A stretch of DNA of 64,000 nucleotides from the NCBI GenBank assembly GCA_001949185.1, contig BDGG01000003.1:128679-192678 (forward strand), in the 5' to 3' direction. The notes beneath the pieces are model-generated. The model made no database searches. It was not told where the DNA came from and worked only from the letters and a program-made list of their open reading frames with translations. The stretch comes from Ramazzottius varieornatus. Its lineage: Eukaryota > Tardigrada > Eutardigrada > Parachela > Ramazzottiidae. This document shows, piece by piece, positions 10,901-23,100 of the stretch. The position numbers and the translations under genes were made by a program. Position 1 is the first letter of the stretch, and the number at the start of each line of letters is the position of its first letter.

Positions 10901-12958
10901 GGAATGGTTTTGGTTTGCAGGAAGGAACAGCGGACTCCACATCATCATCTTTGATGAGATCGACGCCATCTGCAAACAGCGAGGAAGTGCGGCGGGCAGC
11001 ACGGGTGTTCATGACACCATCGTCAATCAGCTGCTGGCCAAGATGGACGGTGTGGACCAGCTGAACAATATTCTGGTGATCGGTACGTAAAGAAACTGTA
11101 GTTTGATAATGAAACTGGCTAGGAATGAATCTTCGAGGCTTCCGCAGGTATGACGAACAGAAGAGACATGATCGACGACGCCCTTCTGCGACCGGGTCGA
11201 ATGGAGGTCCAGATGGAAATTAGTCTGCCCGACGAGTTTGGTAGATCGCAGATCCTGAATATTCATATGAGCAAGATGAAGGAGAATAACAAATTGGCCG
11301 CTGATGTCGACGTGAAAGAACTGGCGGCGCTGACCAAGAACTTCTCCGGTGCGGAAATCGAAGGCTTGGTCAGAGCAGCGCAGTCTACAGCAATAAACCG
11401 ACTGGTCAAAGCCGCGGCCAAGGTACGTTTACTAAACCGACCAAACACCATGCCGACATAGAATCTTCTCTCAAAACCAGTTTCGTGAATTTGATCAAAA
11501 TAAAGTGGAAGCTTGGCAAATAATTGAACCAGGTAGCTTTCCCAAGGGGCGCGCACTACCAGCCAGAAACAATGACACAATGCGCCACTTGAGATCCCGA
11601 TCTGGCTCATTTCATTTGACAAGCTTCCAAGTGAAAGAACTTTGCAAAACTTATTTGAATAAATTTCATCAGAATAAAACAGTGAAAAAATAGCGAGGAA
11701 AAATGAACGTCTGAAATATGATCTCTGGATGGTTTAGGTTGAGGTCGACCCCGATGCGGCAGACAAGCTGATGGTGACCAGAGAGGATTTTATCAACGCG
11801 TTGAACACCGACATCAAACCGGCGTTCGGCCTGAACGAAGAAGTTCTGGAATCGTACATTGGTGGCGGGATCATCAACTGGGACCCAGCTATCGAAGCAA
11901 TACTAGAAACGGGCAATCGCGTTATCCAGAGTGCGAAGCAAGTGGACAGTAAGGGTATCAACACGTCCATTCTCCTGCTGGAAGGGCCACCCAACTCCGG
12001 CAAGACTGCACTGGCTGCTCAGATATGCAAGAACAGCAACTTCCCTTTCATAAAGGTTCGAACTATTGCCCTCTTTCGCTCAATCTGAATTTGTTTGTGT
12101 GGATCACGAGCAAAATCTCGTGTTTGACCCACCTACGAACAAGATGATGAGGATTTTAGAGCGTGGCGAAGCACCCAGGTGCTTGCTAGGCTGTCCGGAG
12201 GTCCTTCAGGATACTGCATACAGCGAACTGGTGGTTATCGTGGGTACTTGTATGCAGGCACTTGCTAGTCTGTCGGAGAGATGTTTCAAGAGCCTACATA
12301 AGAATGACTGGTTGTCCATTATGGTCAGATGTAGGCAGGTGTTGGCAAAAACGTAAAATATGTGTGGCGACCTCCAAAAATGCAGGAATGATCAAGGTGA
12401 AGCTTGAACAGTAGATTTCTGCCTCTGCAGGTGTGCACACCGCACGAAATGATTGGTTACACCGAAACGGGCAAGTGCGCAGCCATTAAGAAGATTTTCG
12501 ACGACGCCTATAAGTCTGAGCTGAGTTGTATCCTGGTCGACGATCTGGAAGGTTTGATGGATTACGCGCCCGTCGGTCCGCGTTTCAGCAACCTGGTCAT
12601 GCAAGCGCTACGCTCGCTGCTGAACAAGAATCCACCCAAGAACCGCAAGCTGTTAGTCGTCTGCACTACTAGTTCGACTAATATGCTGGAAGAACTGGGC
12701 ATGGCGCAACTCTTCCGGAAGAGGATTCGGGTACCCTGCATAGCCACAGGGAAGCAGCTAGTGAATGTCCTGTCAAACTTGGACACGTTCACCAGCGAAG
12801 AACTACAGAAGATCGAGAAGAAGGTCAGCGGCATCAAAGTGTGGGTGGGTATCAAGAAGTTGCTGTACTTGGTCAACATTGCGGCTCAGGTCGACCAGAG
12901 TCAACGAGCCGATGTCATGTTGGAAGAGCTGGAAGAGGAAGAGCATTTCTTGAAATAG
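7958..12958 (+). CDS. NSF: N-ethylmaleimide-sensitive factor (NSF), vesicle-fusing ATPase
   Basis: Hexameric AAA+ ATPase that disassembles SNARE complexes with alpha-SNAP after membrane fusion. Eleven exons: 7958-8061, 8866-8962, 9061-9176, 9262-9407, 9492-9541, 10080-10174, 10248-10594, 10921-11082, 11148-11422, 11738-12055 and 12431-12958, giving 745 residues, almost exactly the human length; every junction keeps phase. N domain: residues 1 to about 210 ([16 protein letters not shown], then [10 protein letters not shown]). D1: Walker [21 protein letters not shown], second region [14 protein letters not shown], Walker [17 protein letters not shown], sensor motif [21 protein letters not shown]2: [18 protein letters not shown] and [21 protein letters not shown]1 keeps the catalytic DE pair; D2 has VDDL, as expected for the structural ring. 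Introns 5, 9 and 10 host repeats. Confidence 0.97.
9583..9740. repeat. GTGGCGCA-type miniature repeat copy (NSF intron 5)
   Basis: Carries the recurring blocks TTTTCCAAGCGGCGCAC and TTTTCCAAGTGGCGCAT and a degenerate inverse, interspersed with text shared with copies near 11540, 32160, 46790, 51480 and 63430. Member of a short dispersed inverted-repeat family. Boundaries are approximate. Confidence 0.5.
9811..10020. mobile_element. miniature inverted-repeat element with TA target duplication (Tc1/mariner-like MITE)
   Basis: The arms at 9813-9847 and 9986-10018 are imperfect reverse complements of about 33 bp (CTGTATTCCCT...TTCTGCGAAT). The 206-bp unit is bounded on both sides by TA. It is non-coding and sits in NSF intron 5. 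TA duplication and inverted ends are typical of Tc1/mariner-derived MITEs; the superfamily is inferred. Confidence 0.65.
11500..11690. repeat. GTGGCGCA-type miniature repeat copy (NSF intron 9)
   Basis: Contains CCCAAGGGGCGCGCACT and, about 45 bp later, AATGCGCCACTTGAGATC, an inverted pair like that of the other family copies. Non-coding and intronic. Boundaries are approximate. Confidence 0.45.
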
Positions 12959-13537
12959 ATAGAACTATGGATGGTATGGAGCTGTCGAGCAATTTCTGTA
13001 AGGTCTGTCGTTTTCAGTCTGCTCTTCGGTGATATGATGTTTATTCCTGGAAGATATGGTCTGGGTTGGCGCGTTGCTGTCTGCTTGTCTCTACCTTTGA
13101 TTCCTTCGCTGATGTCATTCTGGTCACTGTAGTAAACAGGCGTTGCTTGTTGATACGAAGAAAGCTCGATGGAAGAGTACGTCGTTTCCGAAGTTGTGCA
13201 GTTTGGTACTATGGCTTAAGCTCACAGACGTGAATTTGTTTCGACAGTTGGGGCTGGGCTGAGTGAAAGATTTACTGTTCATTCTCCGCTTCTATGGTTT
13301 TGGGTCGTATCAAGCGGTCCTAGCATCTTGATGGAAAGGTGTTGTTTGTATGAGATCGCAAGGTCATTCGGTTCTGCGATAACGGAAAAAATTTTCGTCG
13401 GTTACGTTTGTCCAAATGAAATTCCAGATACTGTAGCGGCGGAGGCCTGCTGATAACGGCATGATCGGCAATTTGGCATCATAATGCTGTGCACCTACCA
13501 AGCGCGGATCGGGCTGTCAAAAATCAAAATCTTGTCT

Positions 13538-13578
13538 CCCGGGCTTTGCCCCCCTAAATTAATATATGGGGGGCTTGG
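13538..13578. repeat. GC-armed hairpin
   Basis: CCCGGGCTTTGCCCCCC, then an AT-rich loop, then GGGGGGCTTGGGGTTTC. The facing C and G blocks can pair around the loop. No gene association other than lying in NSF 3' flanking DNA. Confidence 0.4.
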
Positions 13579-13619
13579 GGTTTCAGCTCGGTCCTGTCAA
13601 GGACCTCAAAAAGTTTGGC

Positions 13620-13685
13620 CTCCTAATAAGTTATGAATTTTTAGACAAAGAAGGGGGTGGACAGATAAATATGGGACTCAATGTA
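13620..13685. repeat. dispersed repeat, copy 1 (partner at 53020-53090)
   Basis: The segment beginning AATAAGTTATGAATTTT and containing GGTGGACAGATAAATATGG recurs with few changes at 53025-53085. Same orientation, about 60 bp alike. The parent element is not recognised. Confidence 0.6.
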
Positions 13686-14519
13686 TGATTGAAATGATTG
13701 GTAGTTCAGAGCGCTTGTTTGTGTCCAGATAAGCCCGTGATGCGGTGATCGTAATCAGACGTCAATCCGAAGTTAATGCTGAACAGGGGATCCAGCAATC
13801 AAGGTCATAATTTTGTCGCGAAAAGGGTATTGCCACAGGTGCTTGAAGTATGAATCTTAATCGACTGAAACCAAATGCTCGTGACTTGTAAAGTCAGCTA
13901 CTGCTCAAGGAAACCACGCGTGAATAATACGACTCAGAACTGAGAAATAAGCAAGCTTATTTGATGTGAACTTTGGAGTGACTTCCTGCTCACTCTGATG
14001 TTGTACTCTCATCTCCAAGTACCCTGCAATCTCGTACCTTCAATTTCTGGCCATGTTAGCTCGTACAAGCTTGTCTACTGGCAACCACGCCTTTCTGACT
14101 TCATTTTATTATTCTTCTTGCTCGCGATCCGCTCGCAATTTCGTCCGCCCACCCTCCTGCATTTACTCTGTTTTGTACGATACTCTCACGGGAGCTTGCC
14201 GATATGTAAGCTTCCATATCGCCAGTCAGTTCCGTGTTCGGTCCTTCCTAATTGTCTTTAGTCTTAGGAGCGACAGATGAGTTAACAGCGGTTTTACTTA
14301 CTCGAGTGGCCGGGCTTTCCGAGCCTTGCAGTTGCACTGTTGCAGCGCCGCCACAAGAGCCACTAGTGCGTAAAACAACATGAGTTCAAGGCTCGATAAC
14401 ATACAGTACTGCTACTAGTAGCATTGGCATAAGAGTGTGCCATATCACAACAGCCCGACAGAGCCATAGCCCTACGACATTGATGACTTCCTAGAGTAAC
14501 AGTTTTACGAAGTTTCAGC

Positions 14520-15610
14520 TTATTTTTGAGCGGTATGTGGTTAAACAGACGAAAGTAAAGTTCCAAAGTCCGTGTCAGCTGATCCACCTCTTTGTACAGC
14601 ATTCGCGTGCCTTTTCCACCATGTTCGTCGCCTCTTCGATACGGTCCACGATCTCGCTGGCACCAACTAACCGCGAATCCGCCAGTCCAGCTTCTTGAAT
14701 GTGAGAGGCTACCTGTTTTGCAACAAGCATCTGAGCAATGATTAGTCCGTCAGAGCACAGCGGCCAGGCCACAAAGGGAACCCCGCTCATCAGTCCTTCC
14801 ATCCGCAGTGGCTGACAAAAACACCGACACTTTCATGAGCCAGAATCAGCTTTTGCGGCGCCCATTCGACAATCCGGATTTGCTTGTCAAACGTGCCACA
14901 CTTCAGTTCTTCCGGCAAGGCATCTTGTGCAAGATTCTTAATGGACCAAATAACAGGTCGATCCAGCGACCTAACAGCTTCCGCGATCTCCCTCACTTGA
15001 TCTGGACGGGGCGACATCATGCTACCGAAAAAGATGTACACAACCGACTGCAAGGTTTTTTCGTCCAACCACTGTTTAACTTTCTTGTCGTCCGGCTTGG
15101 TCGTTTCTTCTGCAGGGATCAGCGGACCCACGCAGTACAGCGGTACGTTTTTCATCCCGGACTGCTGCCGAATAGAATCCAAGGTACTACATCAATCTCG
15201 CGCAGACTGCTGAAGATTACACCCTTGGAGTGAGGCATTGTGGTCTTGAGCGGTAAAAGTACCCCGTGAAGCAGGGTCTTCATTATCGGTACACGGATCT
15301 TCCCATCAGGTCCAGGCACAGGTATGAAACCGGGAACGGTTGCTGGTTGGTCTACAGCGATAGCTTCGATGTCGTCCGCCAATAAATGCACATACAAGCT
15401 CAAATTGTAAGCGGGTCCAGTATTAAGGGAATAAAAGGGTATCCCTCGTCCCATGCATGTCAGCGAAGCCGCTCCGGCCATGTTGTCCAGAATGACGACA
15501 TCAACCAGCGGAATCCCTTGCGAACTGACTTCTTCGTCGCCCTTCAAGGTTATATGTTGAGCGAGTTGATCCATTCTTGCCAACAGTTTTTGCCAGATTC
15601 ATCTTTAAGC
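14520..15610 (-). pseudogene. UDP-glycosyltransferase with plant-type PSPG box, frame-broken and 5'-truncated
   Basis: Homology runs through three frames on the minus strand. The 15583-15185 part reads PLVDVVILDNMAGAASLTC and a SRGVIFSS-like block. The 15180-14795 part reads NVPLYCVGPLIPAEE, SVVYIFFGSMMSP and IVEWAPQKLILAHESVGV then FVSHCGW. The 14802-14600 part reads EGLMSGVPFVAWPLCSDG, and a further shift near 14595 opens KEVDQLTRTLELY. The W-A-P-Q ... H-C-G-W ... E-G-L PSPG layout matches plant/bacterial-type UGTs, not the usual metazoan FITHGG type. About four residues after HCGW (normally NS..) are missing and the frame shifts there. Another 1-nt shift lies at about 15185. No N-terminal substrate domain is found, because the sulfotransferase occupies that position. 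Probably a dead fragment. Confidence 0.75.
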
Positions 15611-16762
15611 AGCCATTGATCGTTCGGTGCATCCTTCTTCATTTCCGAGAAGCTTGTCTGATACCGAACAAGCCCGACCTGCTCTTCGGTCAAGTCCTTA
15701 CCAAGGAAAGTCGCGAGTTTGCGTATTATTCCAGCGTGATCCTGCAAGTAACGCGGGGAACCCTCGCTATCAAGTAGTACGTTGGAAGATGAGTTCTGGT
15801 TCTAGGCAATCAAGCATGTGCAGGACCATAGGAAGGATCGGCACTTCACTCGGACGCTGCCTCATAATCTTGCTGTTTGGTGCCACTAAAATTACCTTTT
15901 CGAGGTGCTCGTAAGAAAGCAGGAAAATGTTGGGCTCATGGCGGCGTGACCAATAGCTGTGCAGATTTGCGAAGTATGGCGTGTTAGCCACTTGGTTACT
16001 CATAAAACGCTCGGCAAAGTCTTCGAAGATTCCCAGGTTGTCAATCAGCACGGAAGGGTCTGAGGCGTGGAAATAGTAGTATGACACCATCACGTCCTTT
16101 ACATGCCGATAGACATACACAATCTGGAAAAAGATCGACAACTTTAGTTGTCAAATGTAACGACAATGTAACAACAGCTAACATCAACAAACCTTGCACT
16201 TTTTTTCAATGGCGCTTTGTGGGAGGAGATTGCGTGGTAGGTGTGACCAAAGGTATCGCGGATGGGGCGTTGCGCGGATGAAGTTTAACGCGATGGTATT
16301 ACCGAAGCGCGCTTCGATCATCTTGAAAAGGGTGGTCGGCCGACCGCCGTATTCAGCACCGCGGATCAGGCTTGCCGCCAGCTTCTCTTTGCTACCATCG
16401 TGCTTGATCAGCTCGATAATTTTGCCGGTCCATGTGGTTCCTGCCGTTAAAACTGTTCTGCTTACATTGCTTCGAAAACACACTGTGCTGTATTCATTGC
16501 CGTACCGGACTTCGGAAAAGAATACAGGAACATATCGTTATGTTCGCATTCCAGCTCTTCCACTTCAGGCATCACAGACACGAAATCAGCGTGAAGCTTG
16601 CATCCTCTATAGCTGATCCTATACAACACGTCAGAAGCTTCATCAGCTCACCGTAAAATTTAGTCGAAAGGGAAACATGGCAGTATGCAGTACTTACAGC
16701 TTGTGCTTGAAAGAGACACGCTGGTCTGGTCTTGAAGGTCCTTTAGCTGAAACTTTGTCCAT
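15550..16762 (-). CDS. cytosolic sulfotransferase (SULT1-like), altered C-terminus
   Basis: SULT enzymes transfer sulfonate from PAPS to phenols, steroids or amines in phase II detoxification. Five exons keep phase: 16698-16762, 16506-16618, 16193-16440, 15896-16123 and 15550-15741, giving 281 residues. Seen motifs: YRGCKLHADF near the N-terminus; 5'-phosphosulfate loop YSFPKSGTTW; HPRYLWSHLP with the candidate catalytic His; 3'-phosphate site IVYVYRHVKDVMVSYYYF; and FEEM-like SFSEMKKDAPND. The usual C-terminal RKG..GDW PAPS-binding block is absent. After MKKDAPNDQW the sequence runs into a short unrelated tail whose DNA overlaps the start of the UGT fragment, in another frame. The enzyme may therefore be inactive or recently truncated; the remainder of the gene looks intact. 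Confidence 0.82.
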
Positions 16763-19231
16763 GGATATGATGGTCAGAAACACGCAAAATGAACCGATGA
16801 TCAGATTTCACGCGACGTTCCGGGAAAGTTTCGTACAGCGACTGGAGCTATCTACAACAGCTTTCCTCTTGCCAGTATATTGTTAGGGACCTCAACAAGG
16901 TGGAGGAACTGGGCAAGCCGTCACTAAAGATCAGGTTGAAAGTTACGGCGGCGAAAACGACCGCTGTCGAACTCATAAAGGCCAAATTATAGTGTATTTG
17001 ATATTGAAAGGGCTTCCCGATAACTACCGTAGTATCCCTTTAATCGGAGTAAGTCGAAGTCTAGCTTCACAGTGCTTACAGAGAACGCTGCATCTATAAC
17101 AATTCTATCTGATAATACATAATTTACCCTACTGTATCTCAGAAACCTGTTCTGCTGGAAAAACTTGTTCATTATTTTCGCCATTTGCTGTAAGAACGCG
17201 TTTTGGCGACTGCTTGCTGCAAGCTTAATTTTTAACCTGTCGATCTGAAGCCGGAGCGACGAAGCTTCATGTTCGCAATCTGTCAATAGATTACACCCTG
17301 ACTGAAGGAATCCGGTGGACATCCGTCTGTCGGCATCCCCGGGCTGAGCTTCTCGGCGTAGAAAAAACATTTAGCGACCTACAGAACCTGAGTGCCCGGA
17401 CAAGGAGAACTGACGCACAAAAGCAAGACTAAGTTTCGATGATCAATCGGCAAAAACCTGGTATCGATAAGTCTTTCCATTGGACACCTACGAGCGGCGC
17501 CGCCATAGTCGGCACACACCAGCATCTCCATGGAGTGATACCCAGAGTACTCACCAAGTTTTCTGCTAGCACCAGCTTTCCGTGGGAGTTCCATGTCATA
17601 TAACATTACGGCTTCGACTTCTGGTGGACGAAGGCATGTGGACGTGGACGGACGTGAATGTAGCTAGAGTGAAACGATATAACCTCTGGTGTATTCACTG
17701 CAGTACAGGCCTCTGTACAGGCTCTTTGATACACTGGAAAAGTCCAATTCCACAATCAAGCGTAGAAAAACAAGACAGGGCGGACTTTTCCTGTTGATCG
17801 TGAGATAGCCCTTGATTGACCAGGGCCGACTTTTGTGACTTCAGTTCTGCCGCTGATGTTGGACATAATTGATTGACTGGGGAAATGTGTATCAACGCGT
17901 ACTTCCGATGCAGTGAATACAATAGAGGCAATATCGTTTCACTCTGACATAGCCAAATGGCACACGCTCATCCCACGACAACGAATTTGACGCAAATTGA
18001 TCGCACTATTGGAGAGATTAGACGAAGTAGTGGAACCGCTGTGCATACCCTAGAGCCGTAAAATATGGAAGCGATAGAGGCACTTATCACTACTAACGAA
18101 CATTACCATTGATCAAATGGGTACAGAGGCAACGCCCCGGCGAAGTCGGTTACATTACGGTTACCTGACGGTTGACGGCTAATAGCACACTCCAGGGCTT
18201 ACGTCCACCAGTAGTCCAAGTGTTCACAGGTGGTAAGGAGGAAGACAGCAGGAGAAAGTAGGAAGCTCCGTCGAGCACGGGATGTCTTGGTTAGGGAATG
18301 TCCATCAGCTGGCTCTTTCGTCACCACAGATAAGGCTGTCGATGTTCCGGTAACAGGCCTTCCCCATCGCTAGCTGGTTCCAAACGAGAAACCAGCAACA
18401 AGTTCTAAAAAAACAAAACTAGAAAGGGAGACGGTCTAGATATGATACGGATCTGTCAGATCCTCGGCAAGCGCGAAAGGAATGATGCGGGAAGCAGCAA
18501 AGCTTTTGACGAAATGCGCAACTGATCATATCAATCCAGTGTGCTTCCTTCTGAATTGAAATTTATTTTCGATGATAACTTCCAGTCCCTACCCGGAAGC
18601 TACTTGAGGACTGTCAAGACAGAACCCTAAACATTGAACTTGTCCCAACGGTTCAGGAACCGGTTTTTTGTGTTTTGGCACCTGGGGTAGAATCAACGGT
18701 TATTGTACGATGCGATAGAGTAACTAAAAGCTTTCGATCGCGCTTTAAAAAGATACCAGCAGACTTACGAGACCAGAGATGTTGACGAATAAACCAAGGG
18801 TGCGAGGAAGAACTTCTCGGAAACTCACACTTCTCAAACAGAACTAGAAAATGCCCCCACAGTGAACATCAAAGCCACGAATAACATTTGAAAATGTAAA
18901 ATGAAAGAAAACCATGAAAACATGTACAAAACAACAGACAAAGAAACTCGAAATGATACCAAGTAAATCGCTCAGTAAAAAGAACCAGCACACGTGTATC
19001 ATTCAAAGCGTTTTTTCTTCCTAGGGGCTGTAAAATTTTCAAGTCTTTTTGCTGGCTTAGTTGTTTGCGGCTTTTTGCGGCATTTTTGGGTTCTGCAAGA
19101 AATGGCTGCGGAGACTTCGTCTTTTATCTTCTCACCTGTTCCCATCAAAGACATGAACTCGCTGCCGGAAAAATAACTGATCTACCTTGCTACCATGGGC
19201 GGATAACCTGATCAAATGTCGAAGTCAGGGA
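16763..19231. other. intergenic region with repeat relics
   Basis: About 2.5 kb with no supportable gene. Near 16985-17050 the plus strand shows a short LILKGLPDNYRS-like string reminiscent of copia-type gag, too short and frame-broken to call. A miniature inverted-repeat element lies at 17667-17943. The rest is unassigned. Confidence 0.4.
17667..17943. mobile_element. miniature inverted-repeat element
   Basis: Arms GAGTGAAACGATATAACC...GTATTCACTGCA (17667-17702) and TGCAGTGAATAC...ATATCGTTTCACTC (17908-17943) are near-perfect reverse complements of 36 bp around a 205-bp core. The core itself holds a smaller inverted pair (GGAAAAGTCC / GGACTTTTCC). Non-coding. No clear target duplication seen. 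Confidence 0.65.
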
Positions 19232-20150
19232 AGTTATTTGAAGATTCTCGTCGGAGGGTTAGAAGGTCATACTTCCGCACCTGATACATGACCAACTCCC
19301 GCATTTGTGAAGGAGCTCATTCCTTCAATGGCTTAATCGACTCTGGAATATCTATGCACTTTGCTTCTTATGCTTTGGGCTATAGGGTGTGACGGTACAT
19401 GGTTCTTAACCTGGTACATGGTTTCCCCGTGGACGGTTCAATTCATGCCGACACTATCCGCGCGGCTCGAGTGTGAAACAGTACACGCGCGAAGGAAAAG
19501 TTTGGAAAAGACCGTTAACGGCGGCACGGCTTTTGATTTCTGTCTCCAACTTACATGTAGAATCCTAGTTTGTCGTCTTTTCCGCTTGTTCCAACTTTTT
19601 ACTGCTCTAAACTTTTCCTTCGCGCTTTTACTGTACGAAATGGTGAGCGAGCTTTTCGACTAACCACTCCGAGAATGTATGAGAAATACCTCTAATTTTT
19701 TTCCATTCACCGCACTGAAGTTGAAGGTTACCTATTGCCGAATTTGGTACAGTGCAAGGTGCGACTGGGAGTGATATCAGGACAAATACATTCCGGGCCG
19801 GGACCAGACGATCGGATAATTTGCACCGAACGCGAGGAAAACTTCCTTTTGGCTGGGATAAATTAAAGTAACTAGTAACACCTGCGCAGAAAAAGTAAAA
19901 CTTTTTAAAGCACGTCAGCCGTAGAGCTTTCCAGCTAGTCAAGTCAGCAGCCCGAGGTTATCATTATGTGATTTTTTATCCTGACCGTTTTGACTTTGCG
20001 CTTTTTCGATGAGAGTAATTTGAAAATAGGAAGTTTTTTCCGGCATTTTACAGCGTATTCTGCATGCAAATACCGCACTTTTTATCCAGGTGAAGTCAAG
20101 CCGTCTGTACGCAAAGTGCGAACAAACTCATCTTCGCCAAACTCAGTAAT
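19232..20150. repeat. segmental duplication, copy A (SLC26 3' end and downstream DNA)
   Basis: Alignable by eye over most of its length with 25590-26335 in the same orientation. Shared blocks include GAATTTGGTACAG..CAAGGTGCGACTGGGAGTGATA, ACGCGAGGAAAACTT, TTTTTTATCCTGACCGTTT and TTTTTATCCAGGTGAAGT. The last block is the SLC26 stop-codon region. Here it is attached to the intact SLC26 gene. Confidence 0.85.
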
Positions 20151-23100
20151 ATTCGTAGGTATTCTCCTTATCGTGGGCCGCCTTGGTCGATATATTCCCG
20201 TAGTTTCTAGCTCAGCTCCCTCTGAAACGGCAGGTGTACTCTTCAGGTTATCTTCCAGCACAGCCAGGTTCCCGCGCAGCTCTCTCGGCAGCACGACCAT
20301 CAGGATTTCCCTTGGCGTATTGACGAATCGAATCGGTCTGTCCGCCTTCAGACAACTTCTCACAATGGCTCGCAGCGCATGCAACGACGTATAATCTGAA
20401 GCAGTCAAATGCAAACCGTCGAATATCACCTCTTCCTCGTGGTCTAGAGCCTTGTCTTTATGTTCGTCATTTGCAGCCGCGATCCTTTGTTCAAGTATAG
20501 TGTTCTGGAAGAAGTCTTTCAGAAACTCTGCGGATGGGAAGTAGATGGCGCCTTGTGGGGTGACAGTGATGGTTGTGGTACGTTTTCTGGCGGTGATGGT
20601 CGAGTCGACGTGGATGGGTGACTCGTAAGTGGTTTGGTGGCATTCGGCAATTATGCGTGGGCGGGCTATAGGGTAGAGCAAGACCAAGAAGGATACTCCG
20701 ACGCCGACTAGAATACCGTAATCGACACTGGTAACGAAGCTGACCACAATCGTAACCAAGAGCGGTAAGAGTTCCATCTTGTTGACGCGCCATAGGTCCG
20801 TGAAGATTTTGAACTCAAAGAGAATGAGAACAGCAGCTATGATCACGGCCGAAAGCGAAGATTTCGGAACGTATTTGAAAGCCTATAAATACGAAATACT
20901 CACCGAAATGTCTAACATTCGGCTGAATGTGCGAGTATTCGAAATTACCTGCGAAAGGACGGTCATAGCCATAAGCACAAACGCTCCTGTCCAGACACAT
21001 CCCAACTGCGTCCTCACTCCGCTCTGCGCATTCAGTGCAGATCGCGTGAAACTTCCCGTAATCGGAAATCCCCGAAAAAACGAGTTGAAAATATTCGCCA
21101 CGCCCAATGCAATCAGTTCCTGGTTGGGAATAATCTTGTACTGGAACTGTGTCGCAAAGCTCTTTGCGACCGCTATCGACTCGAGGCAAGCAACCAAGAC
21201 CAAAAAGGGCAGTTTCGGGCCGATAGCACTGAGGGTTTCTCCCATGGTCTTGTTGTCCCACGATAGCTGCGGAAATCTGAATGGAGGTATGCCGGCTTCT
21301 ACTTTACCGGTGAGCTGGATGCGAGACTGTCCTTCCGGTGTCGTACCGAAGACTGCGTAGTAGCCGAGCGTGGTGGATATTATAATCACAATACCGGACC
21401 GCACTGAAAAGAATCTGTGGACACTTGGGCTACCAAAATGGTGGAGTGTGTTGCAAAATGGTGAAATTTTCGGCACTTACATACACCAATTGTCTTCACA
21501 GCTTCACGCATAACCTTCCACACAGTTCGCTGTATCCCAAATTGCGGTATTTTCGGTAATCTCATCCGCTTCATAACGAGGAGAAGGCACAGGCTCACGA
21601 TGCCGAGAAGAGTATCCCATCCGCTAGAACATCACGTGGACTTCAGTCAAAGGGGCAGGAAATAGGAAAAGGACTAAAGCGACATCTGCCAGCGTACCTG
21701 ATCTCGCGTATGTGTTTTGCGTAACCTACAGTCTGCTGCACGACCGAATCGGCACTGCTTCCGAACTTTAGTCCCACAAGTGTCTTTATCTGACCGTACA
21801 TGATAACAAAAGCCGACGCGGAAGTGAAACCACTGATAACGGGTTTCGAGAGAAACTTTACGAAGAAACCTGAAATTGAAACCTCGAGCATCAAGCGATT
21901 TGGAGCTTTCAGGATACCAGGCGGGAAAGTCAATTTCGCCATTTTATAACTGGTAAAAACTGGGGGTGTTACTAAATAGGACCAATCATCACCTTCTTGA
22001 TTGGCCGAAATTTGAAAATACGATGTACAGTGCGTCACCTATCACTTGGAATGGCCCACCTTTATGTTTTTCTCTGGACCACCGGTCGAATCTTTTCTGA
22101 AATCGGAAACATTTGCTGGATGCAGAAACGTTTGAACTCGAAACCAGACTTTTTTGTGGAGATACTGGCTCAACCGAAAGCCTGAGTGAAAATCTTTTTA
22201 CGGTGTCATGTTACGGAAGTCATTCCAGCAAGAGCGGGGGATGACTTCCTCTCATTTCACTCGTCGGAAGATCACGACACTCTTCCGTAAGAGGCCATGG
22301 AAACTATGTCTCCGGCGCGCAGATACTTTAGTTTCAGTCTCTCGCGCATGGCTAGTATAGTCTTAAATTACTTCGCGGGCGGGATCTCGTGCGCGTGGAC
22401 CTCACCAAAAATAATTTACTGGCTGGGACGGAATTTCCAACGAGAACGGAAAAAAATTCCAGACAGTCTTGCAGATACACTGTCCAGTGGCTACTAATTG
22501 TGGCTTGGAGGGAAGTTGATTCTTCAGGCAGAGGGGAAATAACGAGAAGCAAAAGTTAAACTGGAATTCCGCCACGTACATATCAGCATGCGCCGGAAAG
22601 CGAGTTTACTATCCAGTGCTCAAGGTGTTAAAGCATTTGCTTGTGGGCCATTATGTAAAATCACAATAAGTAGTCGAGAATCATACCCAGATTGAGAGCG
22701 CCGACAGCGAGCTGAATACATCCAGTGTAGAAACACAACAATATGGCGTATTTGACTTTCTCTTCCTCATCGACGTCCCTGGGATATGCTCCGGCAGTCA
22801 ACAGAGATAATATGGCGGTCGGGCCCAGTGTGAGATCTTTCGCCGTGCCGAAGAGGGCGTAGACGAAGCACCCCATGAATGCCGAGTTTAAGCCCATCTA
22901 CATATAAGTATCAACTAGCAAGTGGTCTTGACCACTGGAAAGGCCGAGCGCGCGCGAGGAACAAGTAGCCGTAGCACATTTATACAAATGTCCGTCACCC
23001 AGGTCAACTGACCCACGGTCTGGTGACTTTTGGTTATGCCGTTAGCCCATAACGTCGTGGCGGTCTTGCGACTCGTGTCCGCGAACCGCCATAACGGACT

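Larger units (their letters stand above)
12959..14519. other. intergenic region downstream of NSF
   Basis: About 1.5 kb with no supportable gene; the longest frames are unsupported. It contains a dispersed repeat (13620-13685) shared with 53025-53090, and a GC-rich palindromic stretch at 13530-13585 (GCCCCCC...GGGGGGC) around an AT-rich core. Confidence 0.5.

Noticed and set aside
16985-17060. Plus-strand string LILKGLPDNYRSIPL resembling copia-type gag
   Set aside because: Only about 15 residues match and neighbouring frames are broken; no pol domain or LTR nearby.
16987-17370. 127-codon minus-strand frame with a coiled-coil-like stretch
   Set aside because: No family resemblance, no splice partners, and it overlaps the possible gag relic on the other strand.
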